Positions 1 through 13,593 of a stretch of 64,000 nt of DNA are shown in pieces (position 1 is the first letter of the stretch; the number at the start of each line of letters is the position of its first letter). The position numbers and the translations under genes were made by a program. Below the pieces are notes generated by a model, which had not been told where the DNA came from, searched no databases, and saw only the letters and a list, made by a program, of their open reading frames with translations. The stretch lies in NCBI GenBank assembly GCA_033060915.1, contig CM065381.1, forward strand, positions 5,679,501 through 5,743,500, written 5' to 3'. Origin of the DNA: Euryodendron excelsum. Taxonomy: Eukaryota > Streptophyta > Magnoliopsida > Ericales > Pentaphylacaceae.

Positions 1-1526
1 TGTTTCCAAAAACACCTTATTTAGTGAAGGATTTTTTTGATTGAACCACACCTTTATATTTAATATATTTCTTGCAAAAAGGATTTCTCATGATACCCTT
101 CCTTATGTAAGCAAATCTATGTCAATTGTCATTGCTCCTAATTCCCTCACATTTCTCTTTACACTTTGTTTCTTGCTCTAAATGTCATGTCTCTCTAGCA
201 CTACAATTTCTCTCTCAAAGTAGAACTCGGTGTCCCTCCCAATTTATTCAGTTCATAACTCATTTGTATTCATTGTTATTTGGCTATTTCCTATTCCTAT
301 TCACTCAGGTGATGCAGAAATTCTCTCATTTGAATTCAAATTATTTGCTTTCAGGTACTTGTTCTCTTATTTCTGGTAACATGCTTTAAATAAAAGTGTG
401 GATGTTGTCATTCTTCCTTCCATTTTTTATTTTCCTTTTTTCCTATTTTCAAAAGATTCATATATATATTGATGTGTGATGTTCTTAGACCCTTGTTCAT
501 TTATCATAAATGACCTTTTTTTTTTTGCTCATTGTTATTCTAGTTGTAAACTACATCTATAACCCCTTTTTTTTTCCCCTTATTGGTAATCTACTTGTAA
601 ACTGCATCTTTTCCTTTTTTTTCCTCATTTTGATTCCACTTCTACATCTATGAGGCATAGGGAACAAGACTTCCCTATATTATGACTTTTATTTTTGAGC
701 AAGTTGTTCAAAGACTTTGAAGATTAGGAAATTCCATGCAATCGAAAGCATAGTGCTCTACCTAGAAACGAGTATACAAGAAGGATGGACCGTACATTTT
801 AGCTGTTTAATAAGAAGGAAGGACCATACATTGTTGACTCAAACTTACAAGTTGTATTTCAAAACATGAGACAAAGTACTATAATTAAATTTAAAATCTG
901 GTTACTAGTGTTAGTGATGTGTGAAACACAAATACATGTGACCATCCTTTGATTGATTGGTGCACTTGCTCATCAAAGATTCCCTTTTTCATTGTAATTG
1001 TACTTACAACACAACACATAAAAAAAAAATATTTACTTTATAGCAATAGAACTAAGACAATTACAATTTCCATCTTCGTATAACACGATATAGAAAGTAA
1101 GAATATTTTAATATTTTTAATTTAAGTTCATTTTCAAAATATTATAATTGAATAAAACCAACAATTTTTCTTCACAACAGTTGGACTAATTATATTAATT
1201 CCATCAATGAGGCTCGCGCTGCAACAAGTGTAAACTTTCAAGGCAAGTATTATAGTTGGACTGATTTTTTATGTTGGATCCTTAGAAGAAAAATAAAACA
1301 TAAACTTGGTATATTTATTAAGGTTTGGTTCTTTAAACATCACCTAAGGTATAAGCCCATAGCTAACAAACCGCGCAATTACCAATCAACGTCATGCAAC
1401 TCAATTGTGTGTATTTACTCTAAGTAGATGTTGGGATTATGTTGTTTCTAGCTCCTGAAGATGTTTTAGAATTTATCATCAGGTGATATCAAGTCACCTC
1501 AACCTCTAGCTTAATTACTATGTAGA
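1..1526. other. AT-rich intergenic stretch
   Basis: Low-complexity AT-rich sequence with poly-T runs. The longest open frame (126-389, 87 codons) shows no domain, no recognisable homologue and no supporting context, so I do not call a gene. No RNA gene or element boundary was recognised here. Confidence 0.6.
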
Positions 1527-3178
1527 TGATTACACCGTAAAACTGTAATTATTGGCCTTTAATTCTCACTTTGTTAGAGTTAAATTATTATTAATTTTCT
1601 TATTTTAGTTAGATATATGTTTTATTATATTTTTTGTGTGTTTTGTAGGTTATAAAGCTAATAAAGGCAAATTAGACGCAAAGAATGATCAAGGCGGGTT
1701 CAAAACGAACAAATTGGCGATGAAAGTCCAATGACTCTCGGTATTTTGGTCATAACTTTTTACTTCGATATCCAATTGAGCTGATTTTTGTATCACTAGA
1801 AAGAAGAGTTCAAGCTCTACAACTTTGTCTCTAATATGTATTGGCTGAATCAAGCTCTAAAGTGGTCAAATAAAGTTTCAAAGTTTCTAGGTTGAATAGT
1901 GATGAATAGTACCCGTCCAAACAGTGTGTTCGGACGCACTTTAGACGGCCGTCAAACACACCGTTCGAAAGGTATTCAGACGGTTACTATTCATCCAGAT
2001 TGTATTTAGGATTTTTTATAGATTTTTTGTGTAGTTAGGGTTAGTTTGATCTAAGGGGGCTGCGAGAGAAGCTCTCCAAGGTTAGTTTTTTCTATTTTTC
2101 TTCATTTTTATCTTAGATTTAGCTTTGTAATTGTAATATAGGTGTAGAAATTATAATTTTCTTTATTGTATTGTATTTTCTTTCACTTTCTTATACTTTC
2201 TCTCATTTTTGTTGTAACCAAACAGTCTTATTATTGTAGTTAATTTTATATTTAAATCTCTTTATGCTTCTCTTTTCATTTTTACAAGCTTTTATGATGT
2301 ATTCAAGTAGCTAGTAATTTAAATTGGGTTTAAATATAAAAATCACCCAAATAATTCAAGAAATTCAATCGAGGTATCTCATGAATTAATTGTCATAATT
2401 TCTTAGAATTTGAATTTTTAGTAATTAGATATGAAATTTTAGAAAACTTGAATTATTAACTAAGTTTGGGGATTCTGATCACCAAAGTCGATGGTATTAA
2501 TTTAGGACCCTTGACTAGATAAAAACTCCACAATTGCTAAAAATTTATTCCCAACAATTGATTGAAGATGCCTTCGAAAACCTAGGTTATTGACTATATT
2601 TGGTTAATCAATGCACAAATCATAAATTTAGTATTGACTAAGTTGAATCGATGGTATTAACCTTTGATTCCCCATTGAACATGTATCTAATTTCAATTGC
2701 TCGAGAATTATTGGCTTTTAGAGTTAAACCTTCCGAATCAAACACACTTAAATGTTGTGTTTGATATAAGTTATAAACCCCATTGGAAACCTTGGATGAA
2801 ATTGAGTAATTGGATCATTTGAGCTCAATTCCCTTTTAATTGCTTTAAGTTTAATTGCATTTTGCTTTACTTTAATTGTCTAGTGTTAATTGCTATCATT
2901 TTCATTGCAATAGGTTAGTAATTCAAAATAACCATAAAAAACTCAAAAGATTTTAGGTCCTTTTATTTTTCATTTTTATTTTAGATCCAATTCACTACAT
3001 AATTGCAATTCGATCCTAAGCTAAATTACTGTGAGGTGAGTGCTAGAGCCTATATTGGGCTAGGTCTCTTGAGAAAGAAGGATACCAGATTTTTACCGAT
3101 TTATACTTCATCGTGACCCCCATACTCTTGTGGGATATTAACTCCATTTGTAAGAATACCACATTTAGGGGCAAGTCA
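1527..3178 (+). mobile_element. Solo LTR, Ty3/gypsy, with GTAGA target duplication
   Basis: The segment starts TGATTACACC and ends AAGTCA, and is bounded by GTAGA on both sides (1522-1526 and 3179-3183). Its start resembles the starts of the solo LTRs at 8244 and 10853. Its tail, a purine-rich run followed by a TACCAGATTTTTACC-like stretch, resembles the tail of the 15214-16680 LTR. A palindrome-rich block of CGTTCGGACG and GACGGCCGTC type motifs lies at about 1911-1984. No internal coding region follows, so this is a solo LTR left by recombination between the two LTRs of one element. Family assignment beyond Ty3/gypsy is inferred from the similarity to the Athila-type LTR. Confidence 0.85.
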
Positions 3179-3183
3179 GTAGA

Positions 3184-6100
3184 GCCATGATTTCTAACAA
3201 AATAAATAAAAACCAATAACCAAATAGCAAAATATACAGGAAGAAGTGGTGGAAGAAATTCGATGGTCCTTTTCGTTCTATATTGCAAAATTAGTTAAGG
3301 ATGGAATAGTTTGGGTTTCAACTCTACGATCCTCCTTCCTTATCAAAGATGACAACATGATATTTCCATGAAGGAGGGAACTACACCAAGAACCAATTAG
3401 CAAAATGAATAGGAAGAAGTGGCAGAAGAAATTAGATGGTCCTTTTCCTTTTATTTGTTAGGTAACAAAGAGGGTGAATTCATCCCTTCAACCTTTTTGT
3501 TTTTTGTGTATTTTGTAGCAAACTCTTATGGCTCTAGATAGGGGTAAGTATTCTTTATGAGGGCACATAGTTTTCTCCATGCATAGGTTGTGTGCATTTT
3601 GGTTGCACTCTCTTAAGTGTTATTTTATGGGATCTTTTGTTTATCAAAAATCACAAAAAGAAGAAAAAATATAAAGAAAGTTAGTGAGTCAAGATTGGAT
3701 TGAACTCACAAAATACTGTAGATAAAAAAATGTTATTTAATTTCATCATTATGGCAGTTACTTGAGATTTTGTTTTCCTTTTATAGAATTAGAGAAAAAT
3801 TTAAAACAAATTTAAAAGCTATATCAGTAACATTGCATTGCTTTTAACTAGAGAAGGCTAGAAACTAAAAAGTAGGGATACGGACACACATGTCAGACAC
3901 AACACGTGTCAAACAAGTCAACGCAGCAATTTAAAAAAAAAAAACAGGACAAGACATGGCAAGAACATGGCATAAATACTTTTATATTATGTATATATAT
4001 GCCATATTTAGAAATTCTTACTAAAAAATAATGAAAAAATGCAAAATAATACTAATTAAAATTAAAAATCATGTATTCATAGTTCAAATATTAAATTACA
4101 CGTTGAGGATTGTCCAAGGTATGTCCAGTTCTAAAAAATTAATAAAACAATATGACACATTTTGACGAGTGTCGAGGATTGTCCAACGAGTGTTGTATCC
4201 GACACGGACATAGCATCTTCTTAAAAGTGTCCGTGCTTCTTAGACTAGAAACATCACTTCATTATACGTTCACATTGAATAAATTGTTCAAAACTTTCAT
4301 GCCCCTCATGAGTTGCCCAACCCTATGTTTGGTTATGTTACTTCCTTTGCTTTGAGAAGAAAGTGGAGAGAAATCTAAGAGGGAAGATCTTCGCATATTG
4401 TCAAGTTTTTTCTACCTTATGCTTTATTTGTTGCACCTACCAACTTTCACTCCAAATTTCTTCTCATTTGAGGTGGGCTGATGGAGAAACTTGTACATTA
4501 TTTTTTTTCCATCATTTTCTTTCATTTTCTCTTTGTAAGTGGGCAATCAAATAAGAAAAAAAAAAGAAACATAATAATTTCCCATTCCCTTCTCTTTATT
4601 TCCCCTCAATGAGACATTATATAATACATTGAAAAGGGAGGATAATTTTTTCAAAAATCTTAGCAAACTTTAAGTTTGATAACAACATGACAAAGTTTTG
4701 AAATTGATAAGAAAATGATTATTGAAAATGCACTCTCAATTAGAATTCTATTTATGCAGAAATATCTAGTCAGATAAATTTCCTAATTTCCATTACTAAT
4801 CCTTTTTGCATCTTGGTGTTCCTAATCATCCACTCTTTTTTGCTCAATACTCTGTTATGGTAATAGATAGTAAAAACTCAATAGAGTTGATCTTTTAAAC
4901 CTGTTTCAGGCCATGATGACTAATCAATCTTGGGGTAAATAGTCTATACTGTTTACTTTTCACTTAACTCTTGTACATAGGAAATGAGACTCAATTTTTT
5001 TACGGTGAATTTATAAGCCATTAGTAAATTTTTTCACTAATACATAAATTTACAAGGTAACTAATTTAGTTTAAGTTGGAACTCACAATGCATATGAGTA
5101 TGTCTCATAAATTTCCTTTTCAAAAGAAATGAGCATAACAACAGAGATAACAAATAACCAAGCAAGTGAAAACAAATTCATACAGGTTACTATGAATCGG
5201 CACTTTGCAATTTCAACAAAAAAAAATTATTCACTCTAACTAAAAGTTAAGCATTGTGGGAACTTCTTTTCCAAGCCTCATTTGATCAAACTAATGACTA
5301 AGCTAAAGAGGTTGTATATTCACTAACACTTAGATAAATAGTTGATTATTTCATGTGTCCTTTCCCTCATTAAAAAGTACATCCATATTTAAGCCACCTC
5401 TAGTCAAGATGATTAGAATACTTCAGATTGTTGATTGACCAAGGAAGAGAGTAGCAAAACTATAACAACCATCTATCCCGTCTTGATCCCATGGAGATCA
5501 ACCGTGAAAGTCATACAATGGAACGACGAAGAAACTGATTCATGTATGGTGTGACAATATAGGAAAACTAATTTGGTTTAGTACCAAAAAGGATATAACC
5601 ATCAATGTTGTCCCTTAGTTTGATGCTAGAAAAGTTCACTAATACAAAGAAAGACCTAAGTATGGTATTTATATACCTAAAAGCATGACATATAGTATTA
5701 ATAGATCCAGCTACTGGAACTAATATAGAGGTTTTGGAAAGAAAAGAATATTAATTAATAATAAGGTTACTTTATGTGATGAAGAACATATACAATGTAG
5801 TAGTAACTAGTGTAGGAAGAAAAGGCGTGAATTTATAAAAATCAATCATTTTTTATAAGTAATTAAGAAACACAAGCTCATAAAATTCAAAATCCTCTGT
5901 CATGATAAACTCGCCAGCTTCAATAACACTAAAGTCATTATGTTAAAGTTAAAAAAACAAAGGAGAGATGCTTCAAACTATGAAGTTTTAGGGCTAGTAA
6001 ACACACACAAAAAAATATGACGTGTGATTTCATAATACTAGAAGTAAAAAGAGGAATTTAGTGAAAATCAACAAGCAAGAGATACCTGTGTGTTAGCATG

Positions 6101-8238
6101 TATTTAATGAAGAACAACATGCATTTAATGAATAACAGCCTGCTAAAACTTAGTTAAAAAGGTGTTTGAATCATCGAAAGAAGGTGTGATTGCCTTGAAC
6201 TTAACCAAGTACGTAGGTTAAGATATAGTGAATGAAGAAAGAAGAAATAATAAAATTTACCAAAGTAGTTTGGGTTAGAGTTCGTTGAGTTGAGCTCAAT
6301 CCAATGCTGCAGCATTAATTCTGCAAACTTTTAGATTAAAAACTAAACTTTTTGAAATGACACACAGTCATCTACTCCTTTAGGAATGAGAACTTTCAAA
6401 ATGCTCAGGAAAGATAGACCGACTCTTGGGAGAAATCTAAACAGCACAAAAAAAAAAAATTTTAAACAGGGTACTTATTCCACGGCGTAAGGATGAGACG
6501 GCCATAAAGAGATTACTTCTCAATTCTTACATTTTATTTTAATTTACTCGTTAATCATCAAAACTGAGAAACAATTCACATAAAAATTCTGCCTAGTTGC
6601 ATTCCTAAAACGAAACATGAACTCCTCAAGAGTAGTCCACGAACTGCCCTATACATTATATAACTTGTGTAGGCTAGAAACAACCTTATATTGCAAATAA
6701 TCTAACTTATCTCCAATAGAAAAACATAAAAGGAAAATCAAACGAAACTATAAGCTGCTTTTCTCTTGAACAATGTATTATTTAGAATTGCAATAGCAAT
6801 TTTGCCAAAAGTTTTAACTACCAAATCATAACACTGATCCAAAAAGTACCCTTTCAAATTGCCAATTTGAAATAATCATGGTCATTCCCTCTTACGTCAA
6901 TCCTATTTGACCTCTTGTTTTGGGACCATTGGCCTAAACATTTAATAATTCTGTTCAATAATGTTGTGCTCACATATGAGCTTTCTAGAATATATAGAAT
7001 GTGCTCCTATGATAAAATTCAAACCATCTATTAGTCCCCCAAGCAAAATTTCCAACCTTTTGATCTTTCTACAATTATATCAAAGAGTTGTTCAATGCTT
7101 GTTAAAGTTGGTCACCTTATTTTGGTCCTTGTACACCCCATAATCTCGTCAAGGGCAGGAGTTCAATGATTGTCTTTAAAATTGGTTGACTTTTCTCAAG
7201 GTCTTTTGAATGGAATTGAAGGTTAATTAGGTTTGACAAGGATTGTATGCCAAATAATGTGTCAACCCATCTAGATTTTTATGCCTTAATAATATGATGA
7301 AATGCTTCACTAAACATTTCAAATGCTTTTAAGACATGAAACTCTTGTCCCTCATTTAAACACACATGAGACAAATTGCAAGTTTGCATAAAATAACTTG
7401 AGATTAATCATAAAATAAAATGTGAATTTATACCTATTAATCCCTCCTTTAGGCTTTTGATTTTTAGAAACTCTATCTAAAGCCTATCACTTCCAAAATG
7501 TTTACGAATAGAACTTTCGAAAATAGATACTAGGACTTTTCGATATAATTTAATATAAGTGTATTGATAATGTAAAAATTGAAAAAGATACAGAAATACA
7601 AATAAGAATAAATTTATTTGTTGTAGAGTCCATGCAGTGTTGTGTCCTGATTTTTTTTTTTAAACTATCGTGTCAACTGTCTTTGTGCTTCTTAGGATGC
7701 AACTACATGCCAATACACTATTCCTTCATCATCATAATTGTCAAGGGCTTTAGTAGATCTACAAAGGTTTTAGGTAATGCGAAAGCCTATACAAAATAAT
7801 GGATGAAAGAGAAAGCCATGCTTTTTATTTAACTACCCATTTCATTGGGAAGCTTCTCCTTTTGCAGCTCTAGAGAGCAAGGTAAAAGGAGTTTAAAAGG
7901 AACTAAGATACTATGGATGCAATTGCACATAGTTCTTTTCAAATTGTTTTCTTTTCTATACTAGAGTAGAATTTTATAGCAAGAACACAAAGTTGACAAA
8001 ATCTAAGGAATAGGCAACCAATATAAACATTCTCCATAAGCCTATTGGCTTCAGCAAGATCTTTTCAAGGTTAGAGTACTACATAACACCAACCTATTCT
8101 TTTAGTGCTTTGATTCATTCTTAAATTGCTTATGTTTCCTTTCTGTAGTTACATAAATTTAAATTGAGACACGTTTCCACCACTTCCATTACCCATCGCA
8201 TTCTTTCCACAAAGATAAATGTAGTTTAAAAAAATGGT
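3184..8238. other. Intergenic stretch without recognised gene
   Basis: About 5 kb of AT-rich sequence. The region 5490-5680 gives a faint impression of a decayed reverse-transcriptase/RNase H reading frame, but stops are too frequent to claim it. Open frames at 4152, 4363 and 6961 are short and featureless. The only recognisable content is the dispersed repeat annotated separately at 3861-4243. Confidence 0.5.
3861..4243. repeat. Dispersed MITE-like repeat (GGACAC family), copy 1
   Basis: The copy contains GATACGGACACACATGTC near its left end and AAAAGTGTCCGTGCTTCTT at its right end, so the termini are roughly inverted. The same layout occurs at 28456-28838 and 50146-50672: a GGACAC-rich left end, an A-run followed by ACGGATA-like sequence, an AT-rich middle, and a right end with AGTGTCCGTGCTTC. 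Between the ends there is no coding capacity. It is most likely a non-autonomous DNA transposon, but the superfamily is not determined. Confidence 0.55.
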
Positions 8239-8243
8239 ATAAG

Positions 8244-9784
8244 TGATTCCACTCTAAAAGTGTAATATTTGTCCCCTAATTAGTTGTTTGTTAGCCTCTA
8301 TATGGGTATTAGAATAGGTTTTTAGCAATAAATTGATTTAAAGTGATTTTTCTGTGTGTATTATAGGTTTTTGGTGATAAAATGGTGATAATGGGCCTAA
8401 AGGCAAGAAGTCCGTCCGGACGGTCCGTTCGGATGGATAAAACAGCGTTCGGACGGTAACTGTGGATGGTTTGTGCGTTCGGACGGAAAAAAGGGCATTT
8501 TGACGACCCATTCAGACGCTACGACGAAAATTGGAGTTAAAGATTCATCTTTTCCTGTTCGAAGCTATCACAGATTTATCTTTTCCCGTTCGAAGACCTC
8601 ACAGAGTCATGTTTTTCTGTTCAAGGGAAATACAGAGCCGAGATTTGGCGTCTGAAGACCGTCCGAACGGTGAAATAACCGTCCGAACGGTTACTCCACC
8701 GTCCGGACGGTGTGTCCGAACGCTAATCAGACGGCCGTCGAACGCACTTCGGACGGTGAATGCAGATTTGTCTTACAACTCAGCAGTCGAAGAAAAAAGA
8801 GGGTTATGTTTTTGTTTAGGGTTTCAGCCGCAGGTAGAGGGATAGAAAAGGGGAAAAACTTGTATTTTGCTTAGATTTATTTTACCTTGTTGTATTTAAG
8901 ACTTTGGGAAGAGTTTAGTTAGATTTCTAGTGTTGTTTAGTTGTAATCCTTCAATATATATATACAAACTTTTGATTTGAAGTCAAATATGTTGTTTCTA
9001 CACTTTGGAAAGCTTTCAACCATGGAATCTACAAGCTAAGCTCATTGTTTGGGGACAAATGTGAATATCTACCAAGGAAGGCATAGAAAATGGAAGGGGA
9101 GTCTTTAATCTCATTGAATATCTATTTTGTATATTTTCTCTAATTATTTTGAAATTAATTGTTGCAGAAATCTTAGATCTATAATCATAGTTAGTAACAT
9201 GTTATTTATTTCTAAGAAACCCATGAATGAGGATAAAATTTAATTTCAAAATAATTAGAGATCTATAAATTTTCAAAGCTAAACTTTCCGAATCAAGGCC
9301 CTTTGGACGGTTCTTGATTTGAGTTAACCTAAACTCCCACTTTCAAATTCCGTGCTAGACTTGGTAGATTGGAACATTTGAACCCAAACTCCCTTTTTAC
9401 TCAATTTAAATCTCTATTTAATTTCATTGGAATTTCGGTTAAATAAAAAAGTAATTTAGTTATAATTGCGGTTGTTGTCGTAGAATTCTCATATTGATCA
9501 AATTGCTTTAGCTAGAATCAAGTTGTTGGCTTTAATTTCATTTTAATTGTTTGTCTAGTTGTTAGTAAAACAAATCCTCAAACAACAAAAGATTTTCAGT
9601 CAATTTTAATTACTATAGCCAAAGATTCCACTCTTGATTTGCGACTTCAATTTGCATAGGTTTCTAAACTTTGCTCGTTTTTATTGCTAGATTAGCACAA
9701 GTCTCATGGGAGAACACGATAGTGGGCATACCACCACTTAAACTATAAACACCTCCGTCGCGGTGAGCGTGGAGAGAGCAACCA
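8244..9784 (+). mobile_element. Solo LTR, Ty3/gypsy (CCGTCCGGACGG family), ATAAG duplication
   Basis: The 1541-bp segment starts TGATTCCACT, ends GCAACCA and is flanked by perfect ATAAG repeats (8239-8243 and 9785-9789). It is closely similar along its length to the solo LTR at 10853-12406, in the same orientation. Because the two copies have different target duplications, they are independent insertions rather than the two ends of one element. A palindromic array with CCGTCCGGACGG cores occupies about 8411-8757. Open frames at 8473 and 8531 fall inside this array and are artefacts of the repeated motif. Confidence 0.92.
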
Positions 9785-9851
9785 ATAAGGTAACGCATGC
9801 AGGTAGGCAATGCCAATATTATTGTCATTAAATAGAAATTTGTATATATGC

Positions 9852-9870
9852 GAGAGAGAGAGAGAGAGAG
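9852..9870. repeat. (GA)n microsatellite
   Basis: Uninterrupted GA dinucleotide run in the roughly 340-bp spacer between the solo LTR ending at 9784 and the gypsy derivative starting near 10131. Nothing else is recognised in that spacer. Confidence 0.9.
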
Positions 9871-10549
9871 CACTCTAATCCATTATCCTACTTTTAAACA
9901 TGGATAAGTCATCCATTTATTAGAAAAGTGAGCTTACAAGAAGGCCTGAATGCAAAGCAGTCTCTTCTAACACTTCCTAAGCACTCGAAGGCCTAAGGTA
10001 GCCTATCTGCATCTCTATTTTTTGTACTCAAAAAAAAAAAAAAACAAATCTAAGCACACCCAAGAACACTCGTCACATATACCAAAAAATTTGATGCCAC
10101 TACCTAGGAGAATAAAATAAGGGAAATGAGCAAGGGAGTTTAACACCGGAAGCATCCCTTCAAACAAATGAAAAAAATCAGGCCTAAAGTTTTCCAACCA
10201 CCTTCATTGCTTATTGGTTGGTAAATAGATTCACATACATAGAATGCATTTTTCAAAGTCAAGAAAAGCTACGGGTTCTATTTTTTAGAAAGATCTATGA
10301 GTTTACTTTCTAACAAAATTTGACAGCAAAATTTGAATCTACTGGAAATGAATCAGCATTCAAATCTTATATGGTTAGAAAGATCTATGAGTCTACTTTC
10401 TAACAAAAAAAACGGAACATAATTTGCTATCCTATGGAAAGAGATATGGCTATTTTTCTACAAAGTGTCAGAGTTGTCTACACACGACCAAAAATTTAGC
10501 AATCATCTTGATTTTCTGCAACCCACCTCTTTTGATTTTCTTTGTTCTT

Positions 10550-10852
10550 TGGAGTGTTTTGTCAAAAGTCTCATACATATTTTTCATGTTTTTTTGGTCT
10601 TCTTCACAAATAGTGATAGTCAAAAGTTGATTGTCTTTCTTTGTAATCAATCAAGTATGCATGTATATCAAAGTGCATTGTGTTTGTCAAAATAAGATAT
10701 GTATTTTTTGAGTATTTAACATACACATGCACTTTGACATACACGCACACTTGATTGATTACAAAGAAGGACAATTAATTTTTTACTACCACCATTTGTG
10801 AAGAAGACAAAAAAAAATGAAAAATATGTATGAGACTTTTGACAAAACACTC
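10550..10852. repeat. Inverted duplication of LTR sequence
   Basis: Bases 10550-10693 (from GTGTTTTGTCAAAAGTCTCA onward) recur in reverse complement at about 10712-10852, with a spacer of roughly 20 bp. Homology continues past the solo LTR for a few bases after 12412 (CTAAGAACAAA). The inverted copy was therefore present before the solo LTR inserted into it. The matching right LTR at 14757-14910 has no such inversion. Confidence 0.75.
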
Positions 10853-12406
10853 TGATTCCACTCTAAAAGTGTAATCTTTGTCTCCTAACTAAGTGTTTGA
10901 TAGCCTCTATATGGGTATTAGTATAGATTTTTAGCAATAAACTGATCTAAAGTGTTTTTTATATGTATTGTAGGTTTTTGGTGATAAAATGGTGGAAAAA
11001 GGGCTTAAAGAGAAGAAGACCGTCCGGACGGACCATTCGAACGGTTAAACCATTCGGACGGTGCGTTCGGATGGACAAATGACCGTTCGGATGCCCCGTT
11101 CAGACGGGCGAATTACCGTTTGGACGGTGTGACGGATATTGGAGTTCCAGAGTCTATATTTCCCGTCCAAAGCCATTCCAGAGGCGATATTTTCCGTCCA
11201 AAGCCGTTCTAGAATCGTCTTTTTCCGTTCGAAGAAATACAGAGCCTAGTTTCCTCGTTCAAAGACCGTCCGAACGGTTAAATAACCATCTGAACGGTTA
11301 TGGCACCATCCGGACGGTGCGTCTGGACGCATATCGGACGTACTTTGGACGCACTTCGGACGGTGATCGCAGATTTGCCCTACAAACTAGCAGTCGAAGA
11401 AAAAACAGGGTTAAGTGAGATTTTAGGGTTTTTGTTGCGGGTAGAGAGGGAGAATAGGGAAAAATTATATATTTTGCTTAGATTTACTTTACTTTGTTGT
11501 ATTTAGCGCTTTGGGAAGTATTTAGATAGATTTCTTGGGTTGATTTAGTGTAATCTTTCACATTTTTCACATTTCAATATATATTCACTTTTGATTTAAA
11601 GTCAAGATATTGTCTCTACACTTTGGAAAGCTCTCAACCATGGATTCTTCTAGCTAAACTCATTGTTTGGGAGTAAATGTGAAGATCTACCAAGGAATGC
11701 ATGGAAAATGAAAGGGGAGTTCTTGAATCTTGTTGAATATCTATTTTGCTTATTTTTCTCTAACTATATTGGAATTAATTGTTGTAAAAATCTTAGATCT
11801 ATAATCATAGTTAATAACATGTGATTTATTTCTAAAGAACCCATAAATTGTGATAAAACTTAATTCCAAAATAATTAGAGGTCCCTAAAATTTCAAAGCT
11901 AAGCTTTCCGAATCAAGGGCCTTTGGACGGTTCTTGATTTCAGTTAACCCAAACTCCCCTTTCAAATTCCATGCTAGAATTGGTAGATTGGAACATTTGA
12001 ACCCAAACCCCCTTTTTAATCAAATTAAATCTCTACTTATGCTCATTTGGAATTCCGGTTAAATTAAGAGTTAATTTAGTTATAATTGTGGTTGTTGTAG
12101 TAGAATGTTCATAATTGTCAATTTACTTTAGCTAGAATCAAGTTGTAGGTTTCAATTTAATTTCAATTGATCGCCTAGTCGCTAGTATACCAAACCCTCA
12201 AACACCAAAAGATTTTCAGTCAAATTTTAGCTAACATAACAATCGATTTCACTCTTGGTTTGCGGCTACAATTTGAATACATTTCTAAACTCTACTCATT
12301 TCTAATGCTAAATTGGCACAGGTCTCATGGGAGAATACGATAGTGGGAGTACCCCCACTTAAACTACAAGCACCTCCATCGCGGTAAGCGTGGAAAGGTC
12401 GAGTCA
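10853..12406 (+). mobile_element. Solo LTR, Ty3/gypsy (CCGTCCGGACGG family), CACTC duplication
   Basis: The 1554-bp segment starts TGATTCCACT, ends CGAGTCA and is flanked by perfect CACTC repeats (10848-10852 and 12407-12411). It is closely similar to 8244-9784 along the whole length. It contains the CCGTCCGGACGG palindromic array at about 11020-11363, followed by an AT-rich region and a conserved stretch with CCGAATCAAGG that is also present in the Athila-type LTRs. It is nested inside the inverted duplication of the gypsy derivative and is therefore younger than that rearrangement. Confidence 0.92.
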
Positions 12407-12411
12407 CACTC

Positions 12412-13372
12412 CTAAGAACAAAATAAGATATCCTTTCATTTTGTTTCCTGAAAAAATAGCATATTAATTGCCCTATCTCTTACTAAGTTCTTCACCATCC
12501 TCTTTTTTTTCAACTCTTCCACCACCCTTTAAATTCCAAGTAAGAATCTTCATATCAAAACTTTAATCTCCACCTAAATTGAGAGCACTCTCAATTTATT
12601 GCTCCACCACTCTTTTTCTTGAGCTTTAACTTTTCACTCCAGTTTGCTTCAATCAGATATTTTAAAGTAGCATCTTCAAAGCCTAGAAAATTAATTCCCA
12701 AGTCCTTACCCACTTCTATTGTACTTGTTGCTTCCTTTTGAATGCTTTCTTCAAGATGATGGAGTACGATAGCATTCTTGTTTATAATGTTCTCAGATGG
12801 AAGAGAGGATAAAGAATTGGAGATAACCTATCTTTTCTTTTAAGATCTTGTCAAGAACCATTCTTTTCTAGCCAAATGGTGGTGGAGGTTCTCTTGTGAG
12901 AAGCAGGCATTATAGAGAAGATTGTTGTGTTCAAAATATGACATAAACCATACTTCCTTGTCCCCTCTAGAAATTGTCTCACCTAAATGTTCAAGGCTGT
13001 GGCTTGACATTCAATATGTTGGCTAGCAAGAAATGACTTGATATTCAACAAGATCAGTCCAGTTTGGCCGAAAGTAATGGAGGGAATCAAGATCCTTATA
13101 GCTTTTTAGGTAAAATCAGCTTGGCGTAATGTTAGTTTCAATGTCCAGAAATTTATTTTTTCAATCCAAATAGTCAAAGACCTTAATTAGGTGTCCTTTT
13201 TTCCCCTTTGTATAGGTTGGTTTCTGGCCAATCCTTTCTCTCTTGAGTGTTGCTATTGGGAGTCCTTCATGTCATGCTCTCCATTAGCTTGATCAGTCAA
13301 GCCTCCCCTCATCTCTCTTGTGTTTCATTTTCCTATAAATATATTTTTGCTGTTCAAAAAAAAAAAAAAAAA
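12412..13372. mobile_element. LINE-like remnant ending in poly-A
   Basis: This block separates the two parts of the left LTR of the gypsy derivative. Its right end is TTTTTGCTGTTC followed by 17 A (13356-13372), the signature of a poly-A-tailed retroelement inserted in plus orientation. The minus strand of about 12560-12830 reads as a short frame resembling the region before the RT domain of plant LINE proteins, but this is weak. No reverse transcriptase motif is visible. Orientation and internal order are uncertain. Confidence 0.35.
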
Positions 13373-13593
13373 GTGGTAATGACAGTAGAGAGAGTTTTCA
13401 GATTATGTTTGAGAGTTAGCCTTTGGCTTTCTAAGAAGGAGTTCTTATTGTTTGCTCTTATCCCTTGGTGGATTTTCATAAGGTGGTGAGTGTTATCCTT
13501 TACCTTATCTCTTTCGCTGGACTTCCAATTGGGTGGCGAGCTTGTTACCCGAATGTTTTCTTATGTTACCTCCTTGTTGTCAGGCGTCATATT

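Noticed and set aside
126..389. 87-codon ORF near the window start
   Set aside because: Hydrophobic, serine-rich translation of CT-rich sequence, with no domain, promoter or splice context.
5490..5680. Possible Ty1/copia RNase H remnant (a WCDN-like and an FDARKVH-like segment)
   Set aside because: Only two short resemblances, with stops between them and no flanking LTR. Not enough to annotate.
8473..8845. Open frames of 60 and 104 codons
   Set aside because: They lie inside the CCGTCCGGACGG array of a solo LTR, and the equivalent frames in the related LTR at 11300 are different.
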